Shown here piece after piece: positions 50,075 through 60,898 of a DNA stretch of 64,000 nucleotides. The position numbers and the translations under genes are program-made. Numbering within the stretch: the stretch's first letter is position 1; each line of letters opens with the position of its first letter. The notes below the pieces were generated by a model. It searched no databases and was not told the DNA's origin. It was given only the letters and a program-made list of their open reading frames with translations. The DNA comes from Leishmania infantum JPCM5 (lineage: Eukaryota; Euglenozoa; Kinetoplastea; Trypanosomatida; Trypanosomatidae), in assembly GCF_000002875.2 (NCBI RefSeq), contig NC_009420.2, positions 1,650,951 to 1,714,950 on the forward strand. Reading direction: 5' to 3'.

Positions 50075-52672
50075 ATGAGCAGCACGACGGATTGGGCCCG
50101 CTTCCTCGCCGCGCTGGAGAAGCGAGGGGTTCGGTTTGATCAGGTGCAGTACGCCACTGACCGCCAGGAGGTCATTCGTGCGACCGGCATTACAGATGCC
50201 CTGAGCATCGCGGTAGTGGAGACGGTGTGGCAGCGCCACTGCAACAGCGGAAGAGATGCCTCGGACTCGATACCACTGGACCACCAAGGCGCTTCCGCCA
50301 GTAATCCCACACCCACTCGCACTCTGGCACCGCTTCTGTCTCAACCAGCACCCGATGAGAGAGGGCCGGCTACGTCTGCCAGAGCCTCGAACGGCGGTGT
50401 GGCTGGCCTGCCGGCTCTCCACGAGCTCTCCCAGTTGACAAGGCTGCCAGAGGAGTTGCAGGACACCGTGTTGGCGACAGAAGTGCTGGCGGCAGCAGTC
50501 GGGCTTGGGGGCGTCTTCCTCCAGTACACGCCAGCGGCACCCGGCACCTCGAGCGGCATCAGCCCCAAAGAGGGCTTTCAGGTCTCGCCGCTGGTGCCTG
50601 CGTCGATGCGGAGCCTGTGCGAAACTGTCCTGCCTGTCGCCGACGCCTTCATGGCACTTCGCTGCATCGAAAAGGCCGAATACTCCAGTTGTAGTCTTGT
50701 GCTCATGGCACTCGGCGAGGTGGTTTCCGAGATCAACACGAGCTACGCTCACCAGGTGTCCAAGCTGCAGCTCTGGAGTGAGGGGCGGCCGATGCCGCTG
50801 ATGGGCGTGGTGTCGGAGATTCTCCGTGTCGGGCATCACGTGGTACGACTGCGGCAAGTGCTGCCAATGGATCTGATTTGCTCAGCACTCGCTGAGGCGG
50901 CGGCGGCGGCTCCGACATCGTCGACTTTCGCCTCTCCCTCTACCGGGCTCGTGGGCCCTCGCATCTTGAATCACCTGTGTGACCAAGTGAACAAGTACTC
51001 CGGAAGCTGCGAGGATCACGAGCTGCTGACGCTGCTGCTCCGCCGCTCGCTTGTCCCGTATCTGCGCATGCTGCAGCGCTGGATGCACAGCGGCGTGCTA
51101 GACGACCCGTACGGTGAGTTCTTCATATCGGAGGTTTACCACCCAGCGCGGCCGTCCCCGACGGCTGCGAGTCATCAGCAGCAGCGACACGTTGGCCAGT
51201 TCTTTTTGGATGCGCTGGCGCCGTCGGCGACAGGCGCCGGGCGCGAAGGTGAGCTTGGAGCAAGCGGCTCCAGCACGGCTTCTCAGGGCCGATTCGGCTT
51301 GAAAAGACGTGCGACTGCGCAGCAGGACGTGGTGGCCTTTGACCGGCGCTTCTCCCTCAACAAGAGCCTCGTGCCAGTGTTCCTCAACACACCGAGTCGC
51401 ATAGCCAAAATGGTTTTTTTCGCTGGTAAGTACTGCTGTCTCTTGCGAGAGTACGGCGCGGCACTCCCAGCGTTTCGCACCGCAGCCGTGCGTGGCGGTG
51501 CTGGCGCTGCTGCTGCTGCTGCAGGATCCAGGCCCGACGGTCCGGACGACGCCCTCTTGACTTGGAGCGGTGCGGACCAGCTTCAACGTCAGGTGCAGGA
51601 GTCCTTCGAGATCTCCAGCGGGGCCGTGATCCAGCTGCTGTTTAGCCCGTCCGTCGACTTACTCGGGCACCTCAAGTCTCTGAAGCTGTACTTTCTCCAA
51701 GAGCGCGGTGACTGGGTGGTGGACTTCCTCGACAGCGCCGAAAGCCTCCTCGCTGAGCATCCGGATCGCGTCAAACAACACTCGATGCAGGTGCTGCTGC
51801 AGGCGGCCGTGGCCCGCAGCTGCTCCAGCGATCCGTACCATGACTTGATCGGGTGCAGCTTTGCGAACTGCACGTTGGAGGAGCTGCTGCAAGAACAGAA
51901 TCGGCAGCGCGACAGCGGCGGCGACACGTTGACTGCGGCCGTCGGCGAGGGTGCGACGACGGCGCTGCCGTCCCGTCGGAGCATGGGCGGTAACGGTGGC
52001 GAAGTCGACGCGCGGCGCAGTCTGGAGCTGCTTCAGCTCGAGACGGACCTGCAGTGGCCCTTGACGTTGGTGCTCGATGGAAAGGTGACGCATCGTCTCA
52101 ATGTCATCTTTCGGCTACTGGTGTGGGTGAAGACCTGCGAGCGGCACCTGTGCGAGCTGTGGTATACAAACGAAATCCTTGGCGAGTTCAGTGCTGCTTA
52201 CGGGCTGAAGCACCAGTTTGTGCAGTTTCTGCGTCAGTTCCAGTTTTACGCTGCCCATTTTGTGCTGGAGCCGCTGTGGAGTCGCCTCATCGCGCGCATC
52301 GGTCAGGCAGACAGCGTTTTCGCCATCTCGCAGGCGCTCACGGACTTCTTCGACGGCGTGGAGACGGGCTTGGTTCTCTCCAGCACTCAGCGCTTCCGCA
52401 GTCTGGCACACATTCTCGAGCTAACGGAACGTTTCTGCGCGGTAGGGATGCACAGCAGTACAGCGACAATGCCGCTGATTGAAGCAACGCTGCATTCTGT
52501 CGAGGACCAATTTCTGCGTGCGCTGTCGGAGCTTGCCTCGCCGATCGGACCTGACTACCCGCAGTTGGTGCCGCTGCTGACATGGATCGACTTTAGCCGC
52601 TTCTACGACCAGAACAACGTTTATCATGTTCAGCACGGCGCAGCAAGCTCTGCAGCAGGTCGTAGTATGTAA
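50075..52672 (+). CDS. GCP2: Gamma-tubulin complex component 2 (GCP2, Spc97 family)
   Basis: 865 aa, close to the ~900 aa of human GCP2. The frame opens upstream at a TTG, but ATG 50075 is the first ATG after the predicted acceptor. The N-terminal GRIP1 region (~120-420) includes the family signature VLDDPYGEFFI at ~341-351, just after RWMHSG. It is followed by the FSLNKSLVPVFL segment and the GKYCCLLREYG segment. The GRIP2 C-terminal region (~640-850) contains LQWPLTLVL, the site of the YxxxWPL-type gamma-tubulin-binding motif, then VKTCERHLCELW. A disordered insert lies at ~365-405. With GCP3 and gamma-tubulin it forms the small complex that nucleates microtubules at basal bodies and the spindle. 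Confidence 0.9.
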   Translation: MSSTTDWARFLAALEKRGVRFDQVQYATDRQEVIRATGITDALSIAVVETVWQRHCNSGRDASDSIPLDHQGASASNPTPTRTLAPLLSQPAPDERGPATSARASNGGVAGLPALHELSQLTRLPEELQDTVLATEVLAAAVGLGGVFLQYTPAAPGTSSGISPKEGFQVSPLVPASMRSLCETVLPVADAFMALRCIEKAEYSSCSLVLMALGEVVSEINTSYAHQVSKLQLWSEGRPMPLMGVVSEILRVGHHVVRLRQVLPMDLICSALAEAAAAAPTSSTFASPSTGLVGPRILNHLCDQVNKYSGSCEDHELLTLLLRRSLVPYLRMLQRWMHSGVLDDPYGEFFISEVYHPARPSPTAASHQQQRHVGQFFLDALAPSATGAGREGELGASGSSTASQGRFGLKRRATAQQDVVAFDRRFSLNKSLVPVFLNTPSRIAKMVFFAGKYCCLLREYGAALPAFRTAAVRGGAGAAAAAAGSRPDGPDDALLTWSGADQLQRQVQESFEISSGAVIQLLFSPSVDLLGHLKSLKLYFLQERGDWVVDFLDSAESLLAEHPDRVKQHSMQVLLQAAVARSCSSDPYHDLIGCSFANCTLEELLQEQNRQRDSGGDTLTAAVGEGATTALPSRRSMGGNGGEVDARRSLELLQLETDLQWPLTLVLDGKVTHRLNVIFRLLVWVKTCERHLCELWYTNEILGEFSAAYGLKHQFVQFLRQFQFYAAHFVLEPLWSRLIARIGQADSVFAISQALTDFFDGVETGLVLSSTQRFRSLAHILELTERFCAVGMHSSTATMPLIEATLHSVEDQFLRALSELASPIGPDYPQLVPLLTWIDFSRFYDQNNVYHVQHGAASSAAGRSM

Positions 52673-54056
52673 GGGCGCCGTGGGGTCAAGGGTGTGGAAG
52701 CAACCGGGGCGGCGAGTGTGTGGGAGTTGTGGGCAGCAGTGACCGGGCTACACCTGTGCAGCATCGCAGCCGCTTGCCCTGATGCTGCTTGACCCTTTTA
52801 GCTGCGCCGTTCTCTTTTCCCGCCTCTTCTTTGCTGTGACTAATGTAGAACGGGGCGACGAACGAAGAGCAACAATGCCGGATGTGTCCCTCGGTTTGTT
52901 CTTTGTGAAGGAAGGGTAGGGGGAGGGGTTTGCTCTACGGCAGATTGATGCATAGAACAAGCTGAACCCTAAAACGGATGAGCACACATGCTGCGCTTTC
53001 TCAGACGCGTTTTAGCTGCCTGCTTGCCCCACACGAGAGACGTGCACGGGTGGGGGATGCGATGATGCGGTGCATCAGTCGTTTTTTGCACAGAGATAGC
53101 GAGGCTGGGGAGCCGCAAGGCATGCGGCACGATGCTTCCACCACGACTTCTTGCACGGGCTGCACACTGTCTGTATCGAGGGACTTATGCTCTTGGCCTT
53201 TCTCCCCCTCTCATGCATGTCGTGCTCGGTTCTCGCATGCCGGGACGAATCTCGACCACTGCTGTGCCAATGCTCCCCTTCTCCTCCCTTTCCCCTCAAA
53301 CACGTCCTGCGTTCCTTCGCTAGGCTGCCTCCACCAATCCACCCCTTATCTTTGAGTGCCTCATTGCCCTTCTTTGCCGGTGAGGAGGGAGCGGGTCGAT
53401 GCACGAAAAAAAAAACGAATATCGGCACATCCGGGGCAGCGACGACCACACCACGCTCGCATAAGCCCTGTGCGTGTGTGTGTGTGTGCCTGTATGTGTA
53501 GTTCACAACCCTCCTCCTCTCCCCTTTTCTTTTGTGTGAGCATTTCTTCTGCTGCTCTGCGTCACACATGGCACACGTGGTGCATCGAGAAATAGATGTA
53601 CACCCCTCGCACACCCCACACCGCCGAGCCTACAGCCACACGGAGAATAGAAAAGGGGAGTGCCACCGGCAGTGCCGCCTCCCTTTTCATTGTAAACAAT
53701 GCAGTGCCGTGCTCCTTTTGAAATCAGGAAAACACAAAATCGAAACTTATCATCATCGCATGAGGACTGGAAAACGAACGCAAGCCGAAGTTGTATGTTG
53801 CGTCCCCCATCCACTATCTTTCTTCACGAACAATAGGCTACGTGGGTCGTGTTCCCGGGTGTGCGTGCAGCGTGCGACGGTGCATGATTGGCCTCTGAAT
53901 GGAAGAGATCCCACTTGAGCAGCACAGAGAGATGCGCTCTCGCACGCACGAGCAACATACACCGGATCGCACGCTCGCGGATAGTCACCCGCGACAAGAG
54001 CTTGGCTTTGCGCGAGAGTGAGGCATCCGCACACGCGAGGTCACTAGATCCCTCAC
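52673..54056. other. Intergenic spacer
   Basis: Mixed T/C-rich spacer with A9 near 53406 and a TG run near 53471. No supported gene is visible. Confidence 0.55.
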
Positions 54057-54601
54057 ATGGGCGGCTTTCTCTCCGCGCTGTGAGAGGTGTTCTCCGAGTG
54101 CAAGATGCTAGACCTGTGATTTGGTGGGGCCGGGGAGGCGTTTTAGGGCGTCGTTGCTGAAGGCGTTGGCAGCACTATACCTCGAAGGGAGCTTCCCCAC
54201 TGTTGGTCTGAGCGTGAAGACGCTGCGTGCAAGGACAAAAAGAGGTGGGGCTCAGCCAAAGTTGTGGGGCGTAGGTGGCCAAGAGCGTTTCCGGCGCCGG
54301 ATGACCGCGCACCCATCCAAAGAGTGCAGCCGCATGACTTGCTGCATGGGTGCGAGCGACTACCGGCGCGCCGAGCCGGCTGGACGGAAGCTGAACAGGC
54401 TACTCAACAGTGCTGCTCCACACAAGCTGCCGCTACTCGTGTGTCTGAGCAAGATTGACCGCGACCCTTTGCATGAGCACAGAGGCGTACATCGCGCTGC
54501 TGCAGTTGAGGAATATAGAAAACAACCTCTACATTGTCTTGCACATTCCCTCGTGTACGCAAGGAAGCAGCAACGGGGCTGTGGACTGGCTTGCGGGCTA
54601 G
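54057..54601 (+). pseudogene. Arf-like small GTPase pseudogene
   Basis: Similarity to Arf/Arl GTPases runs through three frames. From ATG 54057 the frame reads MGGFLSAL, a TGA where Arl proteins often have an aromatic, EVFSECKMLDL, a second TGA, then a degraded P-loop region. From about 54150 homology continues one frame on: SLLKALAALYLEGSFPTVG (switch I with its Thr), then KLWGVGGQERFR (WDxGGQ switch II with Asp changed to Gly), then LPLLVCLSKIDRD (G4, NKxD to SKID). Near 54470 it shifts frame again to TEAYIALLQLRNIENN and SNGAVDWLAG, ending at TAG 54599-54601. Two in-frame stops plus at least two frameshifts over 545 bp mean the gene is dead. It lies between GCP2 and the Mak5-type helicase, where related species may hold an intact copy. 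Confidence 0.8.
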
Positions 54602-55696
54602 GGAAATCGCACGAGTGCGTTCTCAGACGTCGGCATACGCCAATGATGCAAGCACGCGAGGAACCGACGGACGCACACGTTCGGGCTTCTGGGCAGGCCG
54701 TTGTGCGCCCGCGGCGCAGCCTTACTGCAGAGACACGGATGAACGAGAAACAAGACAAGGAAGCTAGCAACCTAAAGCGAAGGTAAGCGTCTTTCCAACC
54801 CCTTTTTTTTTTGCTTGTGTGTCGCTCGTTTCGCTTCACCACCACCACCAGAGTCCCTCAGCACCATGGCTCATGGCAAGCGCATTGCTGCCCGCCATGT
54901 GCTAGCCCATTCCACAAATTTCTTGCCACCTGCCATCTATATCTTGTTCAGTCGTTTTGTTGTTGCGTCTCACCGGCTGTGACTTTTTCTGCACAGCGCC
55001 GCACATCCGAGAGACAGGGAGAGGACAGGGAGTGCTGCTGCTACGCTTGAGTGCGACACCTCGTCTCCATGGACAGGCTTCCCTCTCTTTACCATCCTTT
55101 CATGCTTATGCTGTGTGCCCATTTCTGCTCTGTCCCTTTTTTTTTTGGGCTTTGCTGCTGAGAAATGGCGGCTGTGTGGAAGACGAAGACGAAATGGAAA
55201 GAGGCGAAGAAATCGAAAATGAACAATGGCGGGCGGCGCGGTCGATCGTTAGGCTGCTGTCCCGCGTGTTGCGCAGCACTCTCACGACTGCTGTACTACT
55301 TTGGCACATTTTTATTGTTTGCTTCGAAGGGGATCGCGCCGAGGAAGTAGTTGCTCTGACGAACGTGCTTGTTCCACCGTTTGCCGCGGTGGATCATCAG
55401 CGCTACTAAAGTCTCCGTTGCAGTGTTACCGTTCTCTTCCTATCTTCCGCTCCATCACCTTGGTCAACGGTGCTTTCTCTTCCCGACGCTTCTTTCTCTC
55501 ACGTACAAAGCCAGCGTCTCGACAGCAGAGCATACTCACGGCTCTTGTGGCGGAGTCACGCGGGTTCACAGCACTCCCTTGTTCCCCGCTCTCCCGCCGC
55601 TTGCTCAGACAGGCATACACACACACAAACACATACACACGGGGAGAGAGAGACGGGTACTGCTGTTCATCACGAAGCAGAACCGCGAAAACTACG
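54602..55696. other. Intergenic spacer and 5' UTR
   Basis: T/C-rich with T10 near 54804 and T12 near 55138, and a CA-rich stretch near 55618-55640. An open frame from 55301 joins the helicase gene but lacks an ATG and is pyrimidine-rich, so it is taken as UTR. No gene is supported. Confidence 0.55.
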
Positions 55697-58594
55697 ATGT
55701 CGCTCAAGAAGAAGACGTTCAAGCAGCGTATTCGCAAGAATGACATGAAACAGCGGCACCAGATCGGCTCTGGCTTACGGAAGCGCATGGGTGCCGCTCG
55801 TCGCATCCGCAACCGCTACGACTCGGTGGATGACGGGACACGGCCAATGGAGATGATCGTGTCTGAGATTGCAGAAGGTACGGCTGTGCCTAGTCAAGAG
55901 GCGGTTCTCGACCCCCGCAGTCTGACAGACCTGCTGCTGCGTCCGGCTGCGTCACTCGTGAGCAACAACGGTGCGTCGGCAAGCGCCAACGTCGCCACCA
56001 CCTCTTGTGCTGTCGCATCGAAGTCGAACTGTTGCAGCGCCATCCCATGGAAGAGGAAGTCGTCGAAGTCGTCCGCACTCCTCACCTCTGTGCCACTTGC
56101 AGCCGAGAAGGTGCTGCCGTCGTTGCCGTTAGCCCCTGATGATCCGCTTGCCTTGCCGGACACCCGCGTCTTCGAGGAGGAGGAGCGGCAGCAACGCCTG
56201 GCGAGAGAGGCGGCGGCGCGGCAGAACGAAAACAAGAACCTGTACCGCCACAGCGGGCAGCCCTACCTCTTTTGGGAGCGCGTTGGGCTTCATCCTGCTC
56301 TCCTTCAGGCGCTACGGGAGCTGCACTTTACCCACCCCACCCCCGTGCAGGAGGAGGTGCTCCCGAATGTACTGGCAAGCGGTGACGAGCTGCTGGCAAG
56401 GCAGCGGAGCAGCCAAGCGGACAAGAAGAGCAAGATGCACAAGCGAGTCGGTGGCTCTGGTGGGAGCGCCGTCCAGGATGTGGTGGTGTCGGCCGAAACG
56501 GGCAGCGGCAAGACGCTGGTGTTTGCGCTACCCATCTTACAGGACTTACTCACCACGCTGGGCACGGAGAGGGTCACCACCGCCACGCCAGCTTCACCGG
56601 CAGAGACTGTGCACAAAAAAGCGACGGCCCAGGCGGGTTCGGACGCCGCTGTGGCGCGAGCCGAGCTGAAGGCGAAGCGCCAGAAGCGTATCATGCACTC
56701 TCTCATCATTTCGCCAACGCGCGAGCTTGCCCTTCAAATCGACGCGGCTATTCGCCAGCTGACCAAGTTCGCGCCGCAGGTGGTGGTGGGCTGTGTGGTC
56801 GGCGGCATGGCCCAAGAGCGCCAGCAGCGCGTCTTGAACCGACACCCACACATTCTCATCTGCACCCCAGGTCGTTTGTGGGACCTGGTGCAGAAGAACG
56901 AGGGCTGCTACCTCGGTCACAGTGTCAGCCGGCGCCTGCACTACGTCGTCCTCGATGAGGCTGACAAGATGCTGCAATCAGGACGCTTTGCCGAGCTGCA
57001 GACCTTGCTGGAGCGCATCCACTGCGAGGTGCTCCCGGCGGGTTTCGCGCAGGACCGTGAGGAGGGTGCCGAGCCGGGCGAGATCTCCGTCGAGAGCGGT
57101 CGCTGGGACCCCGATACCGAGACGTTTATTCCGTTCGACAAGGAGGAGACAGGCGCGACAAAGCCGAGGGTGAAGAAATTGGTGGCAGAAACCGTCACCG
57201 AGGCGACCGAGGCACCAGTGGAGACAAAGAAAGGCAAGAAGCGCGCTCGCGAATCCGTGGAGGCGGCGGCGGCGGCGGACGTCTCATCAAGTTCGAAGAT
57301 GAAGAAGGCAAAGAAGGTTGCTGCAGATGTGACACCAACAAAGAGCCGCAAGACGGCCAAAACGTCTGCGAAACAGGCAGCCGGCCTGAGGGAGGAAGAG
57401 GACGAGGAGGCGGCAGATGAGGAGGAAACGGCCAGCAAGTATGGCGACACAAACGCCGAGACGGATCACGGCGATGCTCGCCAGAAGAAGGACGAGCCAC
57501 ATCCTATCCCGATGCCGCCGGAGCCGGCTGCGGGGCACCGTGTCATCACCTACGTCACGTCTGCCACTCTGTCGCTGCAGACAAACTATGAGCGGCGCGA
57601 CTTCTCGGCTCGCAAGAGCATCATTCGCACCTCGAACGCAGATGTGCTGAACAAGGTTCTGCAGCAACTGGAGATCAAGCTCAGTAATGCGCAAGTCTTC
57701 TCTCTTGCGGAGTCGGCCAACGTCGCCGCGCGCGTCAACGAGACATACCTCCGCTGCCCAGACAATAGCAAAGATCTGTACCTGTACTACTTCCTCAAGA
57801 CCTACCACGATGATCGCGCCATCGTCTTCGTGAACGCGATTTCCATGCTGCGGCGCTTGGTAAAGCTGCTCGAGGTGCTCGGGATCGCCGTGGCGGGCCT
57901 GCATGCCTCGATGCAGCAGCGCCAGCGTCTGAAGTTCATCGACAAGTTCAAGCAAGGCAAAATCCACGTGCTAGTGGCCACCGACGTTGCGTCGCGCGGT
58001 TTGGACATTGATGGGCTCAAGTACGTTGTTCACTACCAGGTGCCGCGCACCACTGAGGCGTACATCCACCGCTGCGGCCGCACGGCGCGCTGCGGCGGCA
58101 CCGGCCTTTCTGTGCTGCTCGTCAACGCTCAAGAGCACATGTCGTTTCGCAAGCTGATGGAGTCCCTAGGTCGGAAGGAGAGTGAGGTGGAGACGTTTGC
58201 GATGCAGGCGACAATTGTGCACCAGCTCCACAGCCATCTGCGCATTGCGTGGCAGATTGATAAGCTGCAGAAGGAGATCGGGAAGTCCCGGGCGAACAAT
58301 CAGTGGGTGAACCGGATGACGAAAGAGGCGGACCTGGAGACGGACGACATGTTCGACGACACCGCAGATGCCGAGAATCGCGAAAAGCAGAAGGCCATTC
58401 GCATCTTGCAGCGCGAGCTTCAGCTGCTCGGACGGAAGTTCACGGGCCAGTATGGCGGCAAGGGTGCCTTCCGCACGAGCGCATACGCTCTGGGTGCCAA
58501 GCAAGCAGAGCAGCACCTGAAGGAGCGCGCTGACCGTCAGACGATTCGCGTGGCGAGCAAGAAGAAAACTTTTGCAGCGAACGGCAAAAAGTAG
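55697..58594 (+). CDS. DEAD-box ATP-dependent RNA helicase, DDX24/Mak5-like
   Basis: 965 aa from ATG 55697. A Lys/Arg-rich N-terminus (MSLKKKTFKQRIRKND) suggests nucleolar targeting. The helicase core carries the motifs in order. Q motif: HFTHPTPVQ at 210-218. Motif I: AETGSGKT at 266-273. Ia: PTRELA at 340-345. Ib: TPGR at 390-393. II: DEAD at 420-423. An acidic/Lys-rich insert (~450-610) separates II from III (SAT near 621). V is ATDVASRGLDID near 761 and VI is HRCGRTAR near 791. The LFWERVGL leader before the Q motif and the large insert between motifs II and III are features of the Mak5/DDX24 group, which acts in 60S ribosomal subunit assembly. The C-terminal tail is basic with a helical stretch. 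All catalytic motifs are intact. Confidence 0.88.
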   Translation: MSLKKKTFKQRIRKNDMKQRHQIGSGLRKRMGAARRIRNRYDSVDDGTRPMEMIVSEIAEGTAVPSQEAVLDPRSLTDLLLRPAASLVSNNGASASANVATTSCAVASKSNCCSAIPWKRKSSKSSALLTSVPLAAEKVLPSLPLAPDDPLALPDTRVFEEEERQQRLAREAAARQNENKNLYRHSGQPYLFWERVGLHPALLQALRELHFTHPTPVQEEVLPNVLASGDELLARQRSSQADKKSKMHKRVGGSGGSAVQDVVVSAETGSGKTLVFALPILQDLLTTLGTERVTTATPASPAETVHKKATAQAGSDAAVARAELKAKRQKRIMHSLIISPTRELALQIDAAIRQLTKFAPQVVVGCVVGGMAQERQQRVLNRHPHILICTPGRLWDLVQKNEGCYLGHSVSRRLHYVVLDEADKMLQSGRFAELQTLLERIHCEVLPAGFAQDREEGAEPGEISVESGRWDPDTETFIPFDKEETGATKPRVKKLVAETVTEATEAPVETKKGKKRARESVEAAAAADVSSSSKMKKAKKVAADVTPTKSRKTAKTSAKQAAGLREEEDEEAADEEETASKYGDTNAETDHGDARQKKDEPHPIPMPPEPAAGHRVITYVTSATLSLQTNYERRDFSARKSIIRTSNADVLNKVLQQLEIKLSNAQVFSLAESANVAARVNETYLRCPDNSKDLYLYYFLKTYHDDRAIVFVNAISMLRRLVKLLEVLGIAVAGLHASMQQRQRLKFIDKFKQGKIHVLVATDVASRGLDIDGLKYVVHYQVPRTTEAYIHRCGRTARCGGTGLSVLLVNAQEHMSFRKLMESLGRKESEVETFAMQATIVHQLHSHLRIAWQIDKLQKEIGKSRANNQWVNRMTKEADLETDDMFDDTADAENREKQKAIRILQRELQLLGRKFTGQYGGKGAFRTSAYALGAKQAEQHLKERADRQTIRVASKKKTFAANGKK

Positions 58595-59649
58595 CGCATG
58601 CCGCATTAGCGGACACGGAGGGAGTGACGGCTGCAGTAAAGGCATAAAGAAGCGAACGAAAAAGAAGGATGAAGCAGACATGAGATGTCTGTTCTTCCGC
58701 TTTCTTTTTTTTTTTTGCGTCTGTGTGTGTGAGGGAGGCGGGAGGGGGCCGGGCTGTGCTCGCTCATGCTCACTCTTGACATCCTGTCTCACCTGTGCCA
58801 CGCTCATTCTCTTCCCCTCCTTTGCTCCCGTGGCGTGACGCACTGGCCCAGGTCCACCAGAGGCGAAGGCGGCAACGGCGCTTGCATGATATGCCACTTG
58901 TAACGTTCTCTTTGTTTTTGCTGGTGTGCTGTGTGAGCGGTAAGCGACTGCGTGATGGCGCAGATTTAAGATCGAATAACAACGAACGAAACAAACGCAT
59001 TCGTACCGCTCTCCTTCCGTGCCTTGGTGAGACGGTTGCGTTCAAACGTTGTTGAATGCATTTTTTTTTGTTTCTCGGTCCCCTGACTCCTTTTCATCTT
59101 TACAGCAGCCGACCTCCTCCGCAGTGCTCGTACTCATCGAAAAGAAGCGGGGAGTATGAGAGGGAGTACACGCATCTCTGTGTGTTGAGGGGTACGATAC
59201 AGGGGGTGAGGCGGTGGGAAAACAACGATTTGTTGCGCGGTAACACAACTGAGTGTCTCGCATTGGCGCACAGCTTGTTTGGCGGTCGCTGCTGCTTCTG
59301 ATGTGGGGCAGCGAAAAGGACACGTACCGGACCGAAGTGCTCTTCACTTCTGCGCCTGCCCCGCAGTGGAACCGCTGGAGCGGAAGGGGCAGCAGTCATC
59401 GTGGAGAGGCAACGCCCGTTTTATGTACCGTCCCTTCTGCGACAACAACAAAACAGATACCCCGTCAAAAGAAAAATCGAAACACCGGTGTCGGTGAAAG
59501 CATCACTCCTTTCTTTACCCCCCCCCTCCGCCGCCCCACTTGCTTTCTCCGGCTACTTCTCGCAGTACACGCGACGTATCGAAAGGATATGCCGTATGCG
59601 CACCTCAACAGCAGCTGGCAGATTAGATACACACTTGAAAGCCCGGCGT
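58595..59649. other. Intergenic spacer
   Basis: T/C-rich spacer with T12 near 58706, T8 near 59061 and C8 near 59519. No supported gene is visible. Confidence 0.55.
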
Positions 59650-59672
59650 GTCTTTCTCTCTCTCTCTGCAAG
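59650..59672 (+). promoter_or_regulatory. Predicted spliced-leader acceptor
   Basis: A CT-repeat tract (TCTTTCTCTCTCTCTCTGCAAG) ends in AG at 59671-59672. There is no ATG from there to 59760, and it excludes upstream in-frame Met codons of the open frame from 59253. Confidence 0.55.
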
Positions 59673-59759
59673 ACGAAGGAGTGGAAGAGCCTAGGCGGTA
59701 AAAAAAAGAAAACGCAAACTAAACCAAGACAAAAAAAGGCACGCTGCTGTTTGAAGCGA

Positions 59760-60344
59760 ATGCGCCGTGCGGGATGGCGCGCGGTGACACCGACAGCCGC
59801 TGTGGTCGGCAGTACTCGTGTGTCCCAGGCACTCGCGTTGCCATCGTCTGCGTCGTCCTGGTCATTGTGCGACTGCTCGTACGTGTCGGCTCAGTGCCGC
59901 TTTCATCACGCTGTTGGCCTCCTTGGGCGCACGCGGATTACCCGCTTTGATCTGCGCAAGCACGAGATGGAGAAACGGCGTCTTCGCGAGCTGGAGAAGG
60001 CCGGCATCGACCCGACGGACGACGACGACGCGCCGTGGATCGCCCCTGAGGAGCAGCAGCGGCTGGACGAGGAGGAGGAGAGGCGGCGTGCCGAGATGGA
60101 GGAGCAGCGGCAAGCGTTTATAAAGAAGCGTGCTGAGGAGGATGCGGTGAAGCGGCAGAAGTTCAAGGAGTTCCGAGCGAAACAGATTGCCATGAGTCGG
60201 CACCGCAAGGAGGCAGCGGAAGAGAAGAAGGAGGAGGCGCGGCAGCACCGTCAGCAGACAAGCCGTGTCGAGGTTGCTAAGGAGGCGAATGCTGCGGAGG
60301 ATGGCGCGGATGCCAAAGACGCATCTCACCACGGCACACAGTAG
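59760..60344 (+). CDS. Small charged protein with mitochondrial-type presequence (unknown)
   Basis: 194 aa, not recognised. The first ~60 residues are Arg/Ala/Ser/Val-rich and lack acidic residues (MRRAGWRAVTPTAAVVGSTR), like a mitochondrial targeting peptide. From ~62 on (ITRFDLRKHEMEKRRLRELEKAG) the protein is highly charged and predicted helical. A DPTDDDDAPWI segment interrupts it, and a Glu/Arg/Lys-rich coiled coil runs from ~98 to 175. The composition resembles helical extension proteins of the kinetoplastid mitochondrial ribosome or other organellar assemblies, but no motif proves this. ATG 59760 is the first ATG after the predicted acceptor. Confidence 0.65.
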   Translation: MRRAGWRAVTPTAAVVGSTRVSQALALPSSASSWSLCDCSYVSAQCRFHHAVGLLGRTRITRFDLRKHEMEKRRLRELEKAGIDPTDDDDAPWIAPEEQQRLDEEEERRRAEMEEQRQAFIKKRAEEDAVKRQKFKEFRAKQIAMSRHRKEAAEEKKEEARQHRQQTSRVEVAKEANAAEDGADAKDASHHGTQ

Positions 60345-60898
60345 GGGAGGAAACAGCCGCCGCAGTGCTGCTTCCATCGCCGTGCGCGTGCCTTCTGCGG
60401 CTTGTGCATACACGGTAGGAGCTGCCCACGGGAGCTCACACCGTCCTGACCGTGTTCCCCACATGACGTGGACACGGCTCATTTTTGTCGTTCTGTTTTC
60501 TCACATATCACGGACAAAATGTCGAACACACGCCAAGCGGCGCATCTTTCTCCACCCCACTCATCTGCATCTACGGCCTCATCATGGGCTGATGCACCTC
60601 TGGGATTGAGATACGCATGCATGTGTGCGAGCCGTGGTAGAGAATATGCCCTTTCGTGCATCGTGCCTCCGCTTTAGGAGAGAGAAAAGGGGGTGGGGCG
60701 TTGGGGGAGATGTGCGCATGTGTGTGATCGCTTTCTCGCTTCCTGGCGCTCCCCTCAAGGAGCACGGAACGACGCTTTTCGTTTCTCATCCTCGCAGGCA
60801 TGCGAAGTCGATGCACCCCCGTCCCCCTCACAAACGGACGCACGGGATCCCGTGTCTGCTCTCACGGTGCTCGGCATGCGGCTTCTCCCATTTGATTA
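60345..60898. other. Intergenic spacer
   Basis: Mixed-composition 3' UTR/spacer with no supported gene. Confidence 0.55.

Noticed and set aside
54121..54786. 221-codon ORF taken as a real gene
   Set aside because: It covers only the middle frame of a disrupted Arf-like gene. The N- and C-terminal homology lies in other frames, and it runs on past the natural stop.
55301..55696. N-terminal extension of the Mak5-type helicase
   Set aside because: It has no ATG and is pyrimidine-rich UTR in character. The basic N-terminus starting at 55697 fits the family.
59253..59759. N-terminal extension of the 194-aa protein
   Set aside because: The acceptor AG at 59671-59672 lies downstream of all its Met codons.
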